DNA of 64,000 bases from Massilia sp. ST3 (GTDB taxonomy: Bacteria; Pseudomonadota; Gammaproteobacteria; Burkholderiales; Burkholderiaceae_D). Both the position numbers and the translations under genes were made by a program. Positions within the stretch are counted from its first letter, which is position 1. Each line of letters opens with the position of its first letter. Positions 1 to 8,229 of the stretch are shown piece by piece. The stretch is from NCBI RefSeq assembly GCF_018119405.1, contig NZ_JAGPWC010000024.1:1-64000 (forward strand). Reading direction: 5' to 3'. The notes under the pieces were generated by a model, which saw only the letters and a list, made by a program, of their open reading frames with translations, did not search any database and was not told the origin of the DNA.

Positions 1-262
1 GGGGGGGGCCGGAGGCTAAACCCCGGGTCGGGTGGAGGCCAGCGCCGCCCACCCTACGAGTACGGCCAACGAGGCGATGAGCGCACCAACCATTTCGCTG
101 ACAGTAAACATCCCACGCCCCGCGTAATTGATCTCCTCCGGTTTCGCGGCTACCTTATAAAAACAACAAAAAAGAGCATGCCCTCCACTGCGAGAGGCAT
201 ATATCCGGAGACGTTTCACCCCGGCCCGGCCAATCCGGCGCCACTTGCGAAGGAGCACCCCC

Positions 263-1681
263 GTGTCCTCTCACATGATTTCCATCTACGTGCTGGCCCT
301 GATGTTCATCGTCGCCACCGTCCTGCCCATCAACATGGGCGTCCTCGCCTTCGTCGGCGCCTTCCTGGTCGGCACCCTGGCCGCCGGCATGACGGCCAAG
401 GGCATCATGGCCGGCTTCCCGGCCGAACTCTTCCTGACCCTGGTCGGGATCACCTTCCTGTTCGCGCAAGCCCAGAACAACGGCACCATCGACTGGCTGG
501 TGCGCCTCGCCGTGCGCGCGGTCGGCGGCAGGATCGCCGCGATACCCTGGGTGATGTTCGCCATCACGGCGATGCTGACCGCCATGGGCGCGGTCAGCCC
601 GGCGGCGGTGGCGATCATCGCGCCGATCGCCCTCGGCTTCGCCGTCAAGCACAACATCAGCCCGTTGATGATGGGCCTGATGGTGATCCACGGCGCCCAG
701 GGCGGCGGCTTCTCGCCGATCAGCATCTATGGCGGCATCACCAACAAGATCGTCCAGAAGGCCGGCCTGCCGATCTCGGAGATGACCACCGCGCTGGTCA
801 GCCTGGGCGTCAATTTCGGCGTGTGCGTGCTGCTGTTCTGCATGATGGGCGGCCTGCGCCTGATGCGTGAAGGACGCCCCGCCGCCCGCGGCGGCGCGAT
901 GCCCGCGATGCCCTTCGGCGCCCAGGTGGCGGTGGCCGCGCAGGGCCCGCAGATCTACGGCGACGCCGAATCCGAGGCCTCCAGCGAAGACAAGCTGACC
1001 CGCCAGCGCTCGGCCGACTCGCTCGCCTCTGTCGGCGCCGGCGGCGGCTCCGGCGCGGCCGCCCTGGCCAAGGCCGAAGACCATGCAGGCCCGACCTTCC
1101 AGCAACTGGCCACCGTGGCCGGCCTGCTGGCGCTGGGCGTGCTGACCCTGATGTACAAGCTGGACATCGGCTTCGTCGCCGTCTGCATCGGCCTGGTGCT
1201 GTCGCTGATGGCGCCGCAGGTGCAGAAGCGCGCCATCGGCCAGGTGTCCTGGCCCGAGATCATGCTGATCGTCGGCGTCAGCACCTATGTGGGCGTGATG
1301 CAGAAGATGGGCACCATCGACTTCGTCGGCACCAGCGTGGCCAGCCTGACCTCGCCGCTGGTGGTGGCGCTGCTCCTGCTCTTCGTGGGCGCCATCGTGT
1401 CCGCCTTCGCCTCGTCGACGGCGGTGCTGGGCTCCCTGATTCCGCTGGCCGTGCCTTTCCTGCAGAGCGGCACCGGTGTCGATCCGATCGGCTTCATCGC
1501 CGCGATGGCGGTGGCTTCCACCATCGTCGACGTCAGCCCCTTCTCCACCAACGGGGCCCTGGTGCTGGCCAGCGCCCAGGGCGTCGACCGCGACGCCTTC
1601 CTGCGCCAGCTCATGATCTACGGCGGGGCGGTGACGGTGATCGCGCCGGTCGTGGTGTGGCTGCTGTTCGTCGTGCTGTAA
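263..1681 (+). CDS. MatC-like malonate/dicarboxylate carrier
   Basis: Predicted inner-membrane carrier of 472 residues that would bring malonate into the cell for the decarboxylase encoded just downstream. About ten to twelve hydrophobic segments are visible in two halves, split by a hydrophilic Ala/Ser/Glu-rich loop at about residues 205-285. The N-terminal half resembles the MatC N-terminal (SLC13/ArsB-like) dicarboxylate carrier domain. I chose the GTG at 263 because AAGGAG (250-255) sits 7 nt upstream; an in-frame ATG at 275 is the alternative. The first enzyme gene follows after 30 nt, so one operon is likely. Other malonate operons use MdcL/MdcM or MdcF; a single MatC-like carrier takes that place here. 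The substrate is inferred from context. Confidence 0.85.
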   Translation: MSSHMISIYVLALMFIVATVLPINMGVLAFVGAFLVGTLAAGMTAKGIMAGFPAELFLTLVGITFLFAQAQNNGTIDWLVRLAVRAVGGRIAAIPWVMFAITAMLTAMGAVSPAAVAIIAPIALGFAVKHNISPLMMGLMVIHGAQGGGFSPISIYGGITNKIVQKAGLPISEMTTALVSLGVNFGVCVLLFCMMGGLRLMREGRPAARGGAMPAMPFGAQVAVAAQGPQIYGDAESEASSEDKLTRQRSADSLASVGAGGGSGAAALAKAEDHAGPTFQQLATVAGLLALGVLTLMYKLDIGFVAVCIGLVLSLMAPQVQKRAIGQVSWPEIMLIVGVSTYVGVMQKMGTIDFVGTSVASLTSPLVVALLLLFVGAIVSAFASSTAVLGSLIPLAVPFLQSGTGVDPIGFIAAMAVASTIVDVSPFSTNGALVLASAQGVDRDAFLRQLMIYGGAVTVIAPVVVWLLFVVL

Positions 1682-1711
1682 TGACGCAGGCTTCAATTTT
1701 CGGGAAACGCC

Positions 1712-3379
1712 ATGGATGACGCACAACGCCGCTGGGATACACGGCAAACCAACCGCAACGCCCGCCTGGAACGGGCCAGGGCGGCCCTGGGCACCGACCT
1801 GCAGGGCAAGATCGTGGGCGCCAGGCGCATCGTCGACCTGCTGCACGCCGTGCTCGAATGCGGCGACCGGGTCTGCCTGGAAGGGAACAACCAGAAGCAG
1901 GCCGACTTCCTCGGCAAGGCGCTGACGAAAGTCGACCCGGCCCGCATCAACAACCTGCACATGCTGCTGTCGGTGCTGTCGCTGCCGGAGCACCTGGACG
2001 TGTTCGAGAGGGGCATCGGCTCGCGCCTGGACTTCTCCTTCTCCGGGCCGCAGGCCGGCCGCCTGGCCAAGCTGGCCCAGGCGGGCAAGCTGAACATCGG
2101 GGCGATCCACACCTACCTCGAGCTGTTCGGCCGCTACTTCGTCGACCTGACCCCGCGCGTGGCCCTGGTGGCGGCCGAGATGGCGGACCGCGAGGGCAAC
2201 CTCTATACCGGGCCGAACACCGAGGACACGCCGGCCATCGTCGAGGCCACGGCCTTCAAGAGCGGCATCGTGATCGTCCAGGTCAACCAGGTGGTCGACA
2301 AGCTGCCGCGCGTCGACATCCCGGCCGATTGGGTCGAGTTCGTGGTGCAGTCGCCCACGCCTTACTACATCGAACCCCTGTTCACGCGCGACCCGGCGCA
2401 GATCTCCGAGATCCAGGTGCTGATGGCGATGATGGCCATCAAGGGCATCTATGCGGAATACGAGGTCGACCGCCTGAACCACGGCATCGGCTTCGACACC
2501 GCCGCCATCGAGCTGCTGCTGCCGACCTACGCGGCCGAGCTGGGGCTGAAGGGCAAGATCGCCCGCTACTGGGCCCTGAACCCGCACCCGGCATTGATTC
2601 CCGCCATCGAGGCGGGCTTCGTGGAGTCGGTGCACTCCTTCGGCTCGGAGCTCGGTATGGAGAACTACATCCGCGCCCGGCCCGACGTCTTCTTCGTGGG
2701 GCCGGACGGTTCGATGCGCAGCAACCGCGCCTTTTCGCAGGCGGCCGGGCACTACGCCTGCGACATGTTCATCGGCTCGACCCTGCAGATCGACTTGCAG
2801 GGCAATTCCTCGACCGCGACCCTGGGCCGCATCTCCGGCTTCGGCGGCGCGCCCAACATGGGCGCCGACGCGCGCGGACGGCGCCATCCGAGTGCGGCCT
2901 GGCTCAAGGCCGGCCAGCAGGCGAGGGAGGGAAGGAACACGATCCCGCGCGGCCAGAAGCTGGTGGTGCAGATGGTCGAGACCTTCCGCGAGCACATGGC
3001 CCCGGCCTTCGTGGAAAAGCTGGACGCCTGGCAACTGGCCGAGCAGACCGGCATGGCGATCCCGCCGGTGATGATCTACGGCGACGACGTGACCCACATC
3101 CTGACCGAGGAAGGCATCGCCAACCTGCTGCTGTGCCGCAGCATTGAAGAACGCGAGCAGGCGATCCGCGGCGTGGCGGGCTATACGCCGGTGGGCATGG
3201 GACGCGACAAGCGCATGGTCGAGAACCTGCGCGACCGCGGCGTGATCCGGCGCGCGGAAGACCTGGGCATCGACAAGCGCATGGCCACCCGCGACCTGCT
3301 GGCCGCCAAGAACATGAAAGGCCTGGTGCGCGCCTCCGGCGGGCTGTACGATCCACCGAAGCGCTTCAGGAACTGGTGA
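1712..3379 (+). CDS. mdcA: Malonate decarboxylase alpha subunit (acetyl-ACP:malonate ACP transferase)
   Basis: This 555-residue protein is the alpha subunit of the biotin-independent malonate decarboxylase. It moves the acyl-carrier protein thiol from acetate to malonate, giving malonyl-S-ACP for decarboxylation by MdcD/E. The length matches the family, and the CoA-transferase-like fold is suggested by glycine-rich segments such as SGFGGAPNMG near residues 375-385. It is the second gene of a run that continues without a real gap into mdcC (9 nt), mdcD, mdcE, mdcG, mdcB and mdcH, which makes the assignment secure. The ATG at 1712 has only a weak ribosome site (GGGAAA), so translation may depend partly on the upstream carrier gene. 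The enzyme is cytoplasmic. Confidence 0.96.
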   Translation: MDDAQRRWDTRQTNRNARLERARAALGTDLQGKIVGARRIVDLLHAVLECGDRVCLEGNNQKQADFLGKALTKVDPARINNLHMLLSVLSLPEHLDVFERGIGSRLDFSFSGPQAGRLAKLAQAGKLNIGAIHTYLELFGRYFVDLTPRVALVAAEMADREGNLYTGPNTEDTPAIVEATAFKSGIVIVQVNQVVDKLPRVDIPADWVEFVVQSPTPYYIEPLFTRDPAQISEIQVLMAMMAIKGIYAEYEVDRLNHGIGFDTAAIELLLPTYAAELGLKGKIARYWALNPHPALIPAIEAGFVESVHSFGSELGMENYIRARPDVFFVGPDGSMRSNRAFSQAAGHYACDMFIGSTLQIDLQGNSSTATLGRISGFGGAPNMGADARGRRHPSAAWLKAGQQAREGRNTIPRGQKLVVQMVETFREHMAPAFVEKLDAWQLAEQTGMAIPPVMIYGDDVTHILTEEGIANLLLCRSIEEREQAIRGVAGYTPVGMGRDKRMVENLRDRGVIRRAEDLGIDKRMATRDLLAAKNMKGLVRASGGLYDPPKRFRNW

Positions 3380-3388
3380 GGAAACGAC

Positions 3389-3703
3389 ATGGAAACACTG
3401 AACTACCGCTTCGAGCACGGCGCCCGGCCGCTGGGCACGATCCCGCAACTGGTGGGCGTGGTCAGCTCCGGCAACCTGGAAGTGCTGATCGAACCCGCCC
3501 AGCTGGGCGGCGCCTGCGAGATCGAGGTACGCACCGCGGCCGTCGGCTTCGGCGCCACCTGGCAGGCCGTGATGGCCGATTTCCATGCGCGCTGGGGCCT
3601 GGCCGACGCGCGCATCTGCATCAACGACATGGGCGCCACGCCGGCGGTGGTCAGTCTGCGCCTGGACCAGGCGGTGGAGTCGGCGACAGGAGGCCAGCCA
3701 TGA
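3389..3703 (+). CDS. mdcC: Malonate decarboxylase acyl-carrier protein (delta subunit)
   Basis: This 104-residue acyl carrier carries the 2'-(5''-phosphoribosyl)-3'-dephospho-CoA prosthetic group on which malonyl and acetyl groups ride. The attachment motif GVVSSGNLEVL is at residues 23-33. By alignment with the known Klebsiella MdcC motif GVVGSGD, Ser27 is the expected phosphodiester attachment residue. It lies 9 nt after mdcA and its stop codon overlaps the mdcD start (ATGA at 3700-3703), so the two are probably translationally coupled. MdcB and MdcG, encoded downstream, make and attach the cofactor. No unusual features apart from Ser for Gly just before the modified serine. Confidence 0.96.
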   Translation: METLNYRFEHGARPLGTIPQLVGVVSSGNLEVLIEPAQLGGACEIEVRTAAVGFGATWQAVMADFHARWGLADARICINDMGATPAVVSLRLDQAVESATGGQP

Positions 3704-4608
3704 GCAGCTACCTGGAACTGAGCGCGCGCCAGCGCATCCCGGCGATCTTCGACGAGGGCAGCTTCGAGGAATTCCTGCCGCCTGCGGCGCGCGTCACCAG
3801 CCCGCACCTGTCGCAGCTGAACGCCCCGGTTTCCTTCGACGACGGCGTGGTGGTCGGCAAGGGCAAGCTGGGCGGGCAGACGGTGTTCGGCGCGGCCCAA
3901 GAGGGCGGCTTCATGGGCGGCGCGGTGGGCGAAGTCCACGGCGCCAAGCTGGTGGGCATGCTGCGCCGCGCGATCGACGAGGGGGCGCACGCGGTCGTGC
4001 TGCTGCTCGAATCGGGCGGGGTGCGTCTGCACGAGGCGAACGCCGGCCTGATCGCGGTGTCGGAAGTCATGCGCGCCATCCTCGACGTGCGCGCGGCCGG
4101 CATCCCGGTCGTCAGCGTGGTGGGCGGATCGAACGGCTGCTTCGGCGGCATGGGCATCGCCGCGCGCTGCGCCAACGCCGTGATCATGTCGGAAGAAGCG
4201 CGGCTGGCCATGTCCGGCCCCGAAGTGATCGAGACCGCGAATGGGGTCGAGGAATTCGACGCCCGCGACCGCGCCCTGGTGTGGCGCACCACCGGCGGCA
4301 AGCACCGCTACCTGATGGGCGATTGCCAGGCCCTGGTACCGGACGACACGGAATCCTTCCGCAAGGCCGCGCTGGAAGCCATCGCCCAGGTGCGCGGGGG
4401 CGGCGCCGAGCTGACGCTCGAGGAACTGCTGGCCGAGCAGGACATGCTGGCGCGCCGCATCCAGGACACCGAAGGCCTGCGCGAGCCGATGGAGGTCTGG
4501 AAGCGGCTCGGCATTCCCGACCCGGCCGCCGTGCCGGTGCTGGAGGCGGACGCCTTCCTGAAGCTGGCCGCCCGCCACCGCGCCACGCAGAGCAAGGGAG
4601 AACGATAA
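3700..4608 (+). CDS. mdcD: Malonate decarboxylase beta subunit
   Basis: This 302-residue protein, together with MdcE, forms the malonyl-S-ACP decarboxylase; both have the carboxyltransferase/crotonase fold. The oxyanion-hole-type glycine runs expected for the fold are visible (GGVRLHEANAG at about 107-117, and GGSNGCFGGMG around residue 145). The start at 3700 is fixed by AGGAGG at 3688-3693 and overlaps the mdcC stop. The stop codon (4606-4608) shares its last base with the mdcE ATG (TAATG), a sign of tight coupling that suits a 1:1 enzyme complex. Confidence 0.96.
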   Translation: MSSYLELSARQRIPAIFDEGSFEEFLPPAARVTSPHLSQLNAPVSFDDGVVVGKGKLGGQTVFGAAQEGGFMGGAVGEVHGAKLVGMLRRAIDEGAHAVVLLLESGGVRLHEANAGLIAVSEVMRAILDVRAAGIPVVSVVGGSNGCFGGMGIAARCANAVIMSEEARLAMSGPEVIETANGVEEFDARDRALVWRTTGGKHRYLMGDCQALVPDDTESFRKAALEAIAQVRGGGAELTLEELLAEQDMLARRIQDTEGLREPMEVWKRLGIPDPAAVPVLEADAFLKLAARHRATQSKGER

Positions 4609-5324
4609 TGGACTGGCATACTCTGGCGGCCCAGCTGTTCCCGGCCGGGCACGATATCGTCGAGCGCGACAACTTCCTGTCGGGCTGCGCCCAGGTCGAC
4701 GGGCAGACGGTCGACGTCATCGGCACCACCGAACACGCGCCGATCGGCATCGAGATCGCGCTGGCCCAGGCGAAAGCGGTACTGCGCACGGTGCAGTCGC
4801 ACCCCGGCCGGGCGATCGTGATCCTGATCGACACGCAAGGCCAGCGCCTGCGCCACCGCGACGAGATGTTGGGCATCAACAGCTACATGGCCCACCTCGG
4901 CAAGTGCGTCGACCTGGCGCGGCGCAAGGGCCACCACGTGGTCGGCCTGGTGTACGACCAGGCCCTGTCCGGCGGCTTCATCACCAGCGGCCTGATCGCC
5001 AACGCCTGCTACGCGCTGCCGGACGCCCTGATCCGCGTGATGGGCCTGCCCGCGATGGCGCGCATCACCAAGGTGCCGGAGGAACGCCTGACCGAGCTCG
5101 CCAAGGACAATCCGGTGTTCGCGCCCGGCGCCCACAACTACCTGCGCATGGGCGGCCTGCACGCCCTGTGGGAAGGCGACCTGGCCGGCGCGCTGGCCGC
5201 CGCCCTCAAGGAAGGCGGCGGTGAGGACCGCCGCATGGAACTGGGCCGCGAGCGGGGAGGGCGCCTGCTGGCCCAGCCGGTGGCGGAGGCGGTGCGCCGG
5301 GGCGGCGATGTTCGCCCGGCATGA
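4608..5324 (+). CDS. mdcE: Malonate decarboxylase gamma subunit
   Basis: This 238-residue partner of MdcD forms the heteromeric decarboxylase acting on malonyl-S-ACP. The carboxyltransferase-like core shows in LSGGFITSGLIANA (about residues 123-136), where the glycine pair belongs to the oxyanion hole. The start overlaps the end of mdcD by one base and the C-terminus overlaps the mdcG start by 17 nt, so the operon is compact. The product length matches separate MdcE proteins; in some bacteria the beta and gamma subunits are fused, which is not the case here. Confidence 0.95.
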   Translation: MDWHTLAAQLFPAGHDIVERDNFLSGCAQVDGQTVDVIGTTEHAPIGIEIALAQAKAVLRTVQSHPGRAIVILIDTQGQRLRHRDEMLGINSYMAHLGKCVDLARRKGHHVVGLVYDQALSGGFITSGLIANACYALPDALIRVMGLPAMARITKVPEERLTELAKDNPVFAPGAHNYLRMGGLHALWEGDLAGALAAALKEGGGEDRRMELGRERGGRLLAQPVAEAVRRGGDVRPA

Positions 5325-5997
5325 CCTGGTCTGGCTGAGCGCACGCGGCTGGGAGCAGGTCCTGGCCGCGGTCCCGCACGCCCAGGTGGGGGCGCTCGAC
5401 GCCTGGTCGCGCGCCGGCTGGCCGGCGGTGGTGCGGCGGGATGAAGTGACGCAGACGGCTGACCGGCTGGCGGTGGGCTTCGCGCTGCCGCCACGGCCTG
5501 CCGATGGACTGAAGGTGAGGGTGGCGGGCAGCGTGGCCATCGCCGATGTGGAGCGCCACGCGGCCCCGCTGCCCCTGCTGGCGGCCATGGACACCGTGCC
5601 CGAACGCTGGCGCGCGGGACTGGCGGCGCTGGAGCAGGAAGCGACCGCCCATGGCTTCGTGCTGGGCGCCTACGGCTCGGTCGCGCTGCAGGCGATCACC
5701 GGGCAGGCTTACCTGAAGGAGAGCTCGGACATCGACCTCCTGCTGCGGCCCCTGAACGAGGCGCACTTGCGCGACGGACTTGCCTTGCTCGCCCGGCATG
5801 CCGTCCTGCTGCCCCTGGACGGCGAGATTGTCTTTCCCGACGGCCGCGCGGTAGCATGGAAGGAACTGCACGCGGCCATGGACGGCACAAGCAGCGCGCT
5901 TGGTACGCGGGTGCTGGCCAAGGCCATGGACCGCATTGCGCTCGTCCGGCTCGACGAGCTGCTGGCCAGCCTGGAGGAAGCGGCATGCCCGAACTGA
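5308..5997 (+). CDS. mdcG: Phosphoribosyl-dephospho-CoA transferase (malonate decarboxylase holo-ACP synthase)
   Basis: This 229-residue nucleotidyltransferase attaches the prosthetic group from triphosphoribosyl-dephospho-CoA to the serine of MdcC, with loss of pyrophosphate. The nucleotidyltransferase signature GS...SSDIDLLL lies at about residues 114-135; the two aspartates of DID are the expected metal ligands. The ATG at 5308 was chosen because it gives the family's usual N-terminus (FARHDLVWL). It overlaps mdcE by 17 nt and mdcB by 13 nt. The neighbouring mdcB makes its substrate, so the pair supplies cofactor maturation within the same transcript. Confidence 0.95.
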   Translation: MFARHDLVWLSARGWEQVLAAVPHAQVGALDAWSRAGWPAVVRRDEVTQTADRLAVGFALPPRPADGLKVRVAGSVAIADVERHAAPLPLLAAMDTVPERWRAGLAALEQEATAHGFVLGAYGSVALQAITGQAYLKESSDIDLLLRPLNEAHLRDGLALLARHAVLLPLDGEIVFPDGRAVAWKELHAAMDGTSSALGTRVLAKAMDRIALVRLDELLASLEEAACPN

Positions 5998-6869
5998 CCA
6001 TCGACCGCCTGGAGGTCCCGACCGGCCCCAGTACCGATCCGCGCTTCGCCGGCCGCATCGCGCGCCTGGCCGTGCGCAGCCTGTACGCCGAGCTGGCCCT
6101 GTACCCGAAGCCGGGCCTGGTCTCGCTGGTCGACAACGGGAGCCACGAGGACATGAACGCCGAGACTTTCCTGCGTAGCCTGTTCTCCCTGCGCCGCTAT
6201 TTCCGCGACATCTGCGAGGCCGGCATGCGCGACGCGCCTTTCCAGGTGCTCAAGCGCCTCGGCATCGAGGCCGAGCAGCGCATGCTGCGGGCGACCCGCG
6301 GCGTCAACACCCACCGCGGCGCGATCTTCTGCGTCGGCCTGCTGTGCGCCGCGATTGGCCGCTGCCATGCCCAGGGTGCGGCCCTGGCGCCGGCGGCGAT
6401 CCGTGGCATGCTGCTGGAGCGCTGGGGCCAGGCCTTGAGCGCCCATACGGCCGACGGCAGCGTGGCCTCGCACGGTACCCGCGCCGTACTGCGCTATGCC
6501 GCCAGCGGCGCACGGGAGGAGGCGGCGCGCGGCCTGCCTTCCGTGTTCGAGACCGGTTTGCCCGCCTTGCGCCGCACCCTGGCGGCGGGCCGCGGCATGC
6601 GCCTTGCGCGGGTCGACGCGCTGTTTTCCCTGATGGCGCAGGTCAGCGACACCAATGTCTATCATCGCGGCGGCCTCGAAGGGGCGGCCACCGTCCGGCG
6701 CCATGCGCGCGCCTTCGTGGCGCGCGGCGGCACGGCGGCGCGCGACTGGATGGCGAGGGCGCAGGACAGCCACCGCCACTTCGTCGCACGGCGCCTGTCG
6801 CCGGGCGGCGCGGCCGACCTGCTGGCGGCCGTCTGCCTGGTGCATGCCGCCAGCGGGGGCGAGGCCTAG
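5985..6869 (+). CDS. mdcB: Triphosphoribosyl-dephospho-CoA synthase
   Basis: This CitG/MdcB-family enzyme of 294 residues converts dephospho-CoA and ATP to 2'-(5''-triphosphoribosyl)-3'-dephospho-CoA, the precursor of the MdcC prosthetic group. Family motifs are visible: ALYPKPGLVSLVDNGSH at about residues 37-53, and RGVNTHRGAIF near residues 105-115. The start overlaps mdcG by 13 nt and the stop is one base before the mdcH ATG. As far as I recall, the order A-C-D-E-G-B-H matches the Acinetobacter mdc operon rather than the Klebsiella order. Confidence 0.95.
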   Translation: MPELTIDRLEVPTGPSTDPRFAGRIARLAVRSLYAELALYPKPGLVSLVDNGSHEDMNAETFLRSLFSLRRYFRDICEAGMRDAPFQVLKRLGIEAEQRMLRATRGVNTHRGAIFCVGLLCAAIGRCHAQGAALAPAAIRGMLLERWGQALSAHTADGSVASHGTRAVLRYAASGAREEAARGLPSVFETGLPALRRTLAAGRGMRLARVDALFSLMAQVSDTNVYHRGGLEGAATVRRHARAFVARGGTAARDWMARAQDSHRHFVARRLSPGGAADLLAAVCLVHAASGGEA

Positions 6870-6870
6870 C

Positions 6871-7788
6871 ATGGCCGCGCGGCTCATCTTGCTGTGTCCG
6901 GGGCAGGGCGCCCAGTCGCCCGCCATGTTCGACATGGCGCGCAGCGACCCGCAGGCGAGCGCGTTGCTGGACGGCTGGCTGGCCGACGCGGGCCTCGCGG
7001 ACCAGCTGCTCGGTCCCGCGCTGTTCACCAACCGCGTCGCCCAGCCGGCCATCGTGGCGGCGACCTTGGCCACCTGGACCGCGCTGGGGGAGCTGAGCCC
7101 AAGGCCCGCCCTGGTGGCCGGCTACAGCATCGGCGAACTGGCCGCGCATGCCGTGTCGGGCGCGCTCGATCCGGGCGCCGCCGTCCGGCTGGCGGGCGAG
7201 CGCGCGCGCCTGATGGACGCCTGCCGGGCCGATGGCCCGCCCCAGGCCATGGTGGCGCTGTCGGGCCTGACCGTCACCCATGCCGAGGACATCCTCCAGC
7301 CTTTCGGTTTCCATCTTGCCATCGTCACCGGCGAAGACAGTTTCGTGGCCGGCGGCCCGGCCGGGCAGCGCGAGGCGCTCGCCACCCGCGCCATCGCCTC
7401 AGGTGCGCACGCCACCATGCTGCCTGTGGAAATCGCCTCGCATACGCCGTTCATGAGCGCCGCCGTCGCGCCCTTCGAGGCCCTGCTGCGCGGCCAGGCA
7501 TGGCGGACGCCGGACCTGCCGGTCCTTTCCGGGATCACCGCCGAGCAGATCGACAGGGGCGGCCTCGCCATCACGCACCTGGCGCGCCAGCTGGCGGAGC
7601 CGATCCGTTGGAAGGAATGCATGGACGCCTTCGCCGAGTTCGGCGTGACGGTGGCGCTGGAGCTGGGGCCGGGCGCGGCCCTGTCGCGCATGTTGCAGAC
7701 GCGCCACCCGCATATCGCCTGCCGTTCGGTGTCGGAGTTCCGTTCCCTGGACGGCGTCCGCTCCTGGCTGAATCGCCACGCAGACTAA
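6871..7788 (+). CDS. mdcH: Malonyl-CoA:ACP transacylase for malonate decarboxylase
   Basis: This FabD-like transferase of 305 residues starts the catalytic cycle by loading malonyl from malonyl-CoA onto MdcC. The family motifs are intact: PGQGAQ at residues 10-15 and GYSIGE at 84-89, with Ser86 as the nucleophile (GYS instead of the commoner GHS). It is the last gene of the operon and starts one base after the mdcB stop. There is no clear intrinsic terminator before the small gene at 7914, only the promoter-like segment at 7826-7855. No MdcR-type regulator is present in the window; one could lie to the left of position 1. Confidence 0.94.
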   Translation: MAARLILLCPGQGAQSPAMFDMARSDPQASALLDGWLADAGLADQLLGPALFTNRVAQPAIVAATLATWTALGELSPRPALVAGYSIGELAAHAVSGALDPGAAVRLAGERARLMDACRADGPPQAMVALSGLTVTHAEDILQPFGFHLAIVTGEDSFVAGGPAGQREALATRAIASGAHATMLPVEIASHTPFMSAAVAPFEALLRGQAWRTPDLPVLSGITAEQIDRGGLAITHLARQLAEPIRWKECMDAFAEFGVTVALELGPGAALSRMLQTRHPHIACRSVSEFRSLDGVRSWLNRHAD

Positions 7789-7821
7789 CATTCACGAAAG
7801 CGATATCTGATATTGCCACTC

Positions 7822-7855
7822 GGAATTGGAAATTCCGGGTGAACGCCCGTATAAC
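7822..7855 (+). promoter_or_regulatory. Promoter with overlapping palindrome for the 46-residue protein gene
   Basis: TTGGAA (7826-7831) and TATAAC (7850-7855) are spaced by 18 nt and sit about 60 nt ahead of the small gene at 7914. An exact inverted repeat, GGAATT-GGA-AATTCC (7822-7836), covers the -35 box and could be an operator. The promoter call is inferred from sequence alone. Confidence 0.5.
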
Positions 7856-7913
7856 GGTAGCATCGTCGTCATAGGCGGTGCCGCCCGCCGGCAGCGCAAT
7901 CAAGGAGCCGCAC

Positions 7914-8054
7914 GTGAACAAATTCATTTTCGCAGTCAAAGCCACCCTCATGGCCGCCGCCCGCGCGCGCGCCAAGCAGATCATGCTGAAGCAGGAGCAG
8001 GTTTCCCAGCCGTGGAAAGAAGTCTACAGCTCGAACGCCGGCGGCTGGAAGTAA
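7914..8054 (+). CDS. 46-residue small basic protein, unknown function
   Basis: A GTG-started ORF of 46 codons encodes a small protein starting MNKFIFAVKATLMAAARARAK, with many lysines and arginines, an amphipathic middle and an aromatic tail ending in GGWK. Three signals support it as a real gene: an ideal AAGGAG site (7902-7907) 6 nt before the GTG, a promoter-like segment at 7826-7855, and a strong intrinsic terminator 25 nt after the stop. The N-terminal stretch could be a short membrane-binding helix. I do not recognise the family. It stands alone between the mdc operon and a converging gene on the other strand. Confidence 0.7.
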   Translation: MNKFIFAVKATLMAAARARAKQIMLKQEQVSQPWKEVYSSNAGGWK

Positions 8055-8078
8055 TCGCGCCGTAGCCGCAGTCGAAAC

Positions 8079-8114
8079 AAACGGGCCCGTCATCGTACGG
8101 GCCCGTTTTCTTTT
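8079..8114 (+). terminator. Intrinsic terminator after the small gene
   Basis: A 12-bp perfect stem, AAACGGGCCCGT (8079-8090) with ACGGGCCCGTTT (8097-8108), has a 6-nt loop and is followed by TTCTTTT. The A-tract on the left means it could also work on the opposite strand. Confidence 0.85.
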
Positions 8115-8118
8115 GTGA

Positions 8119-8229
8119 CGTAGGGTTGGCGGCTCTGCCGCCGACGCGTTCAAGCAGCCGCGTCACCCGTTCACATTTCGAGCCGCAAGCGATTGTTGAA
8201 CGCGTCGGCGGCGTAGCCGCCAACCCTAC
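8119..8229. repeat. Inverted pair of REP-like palindromic repeats (subfamily 1)
   Basis: Two ~34-bp elements face each other: 8119-8153 (+) and 8196-8229 (-). Each starts GTAGGGTTGGCGGC, has a 3-nt variable loop, and continues GCCGCCGACGCGTTCAA. Each is itself a hairpin and the pair can form a larger cruciform, as in BIME-type REP doublets. The right-hand element supplies the TAG stop of the converging gene at 8226-8228. Relatives occur at 11940, 19336 and 24008. Confidence 0.85.

Noticed and set aside
16..111. Possible 31-residue hydrophobic ORF on the minus strand (MFTVSEMVGALIASLAV...)
   Set aside because: The ribosome site (GGAGGAG) is about 20 nt from the ATG, and the last third is coded by a degenerate copy of the GTAGGGTGG repeat. 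The window start also has a G-run of uncertain origin.
155..3586. A 1143-codon open frame on the minus strand opposite the carrier, mdcA and mdcC
   Set aside because: It is the antisense shadow of GC-rich codons with third-position bias; it is rich in His/Gln/Arg/Ala without domains, and the + strand genes are clear mdc genes.
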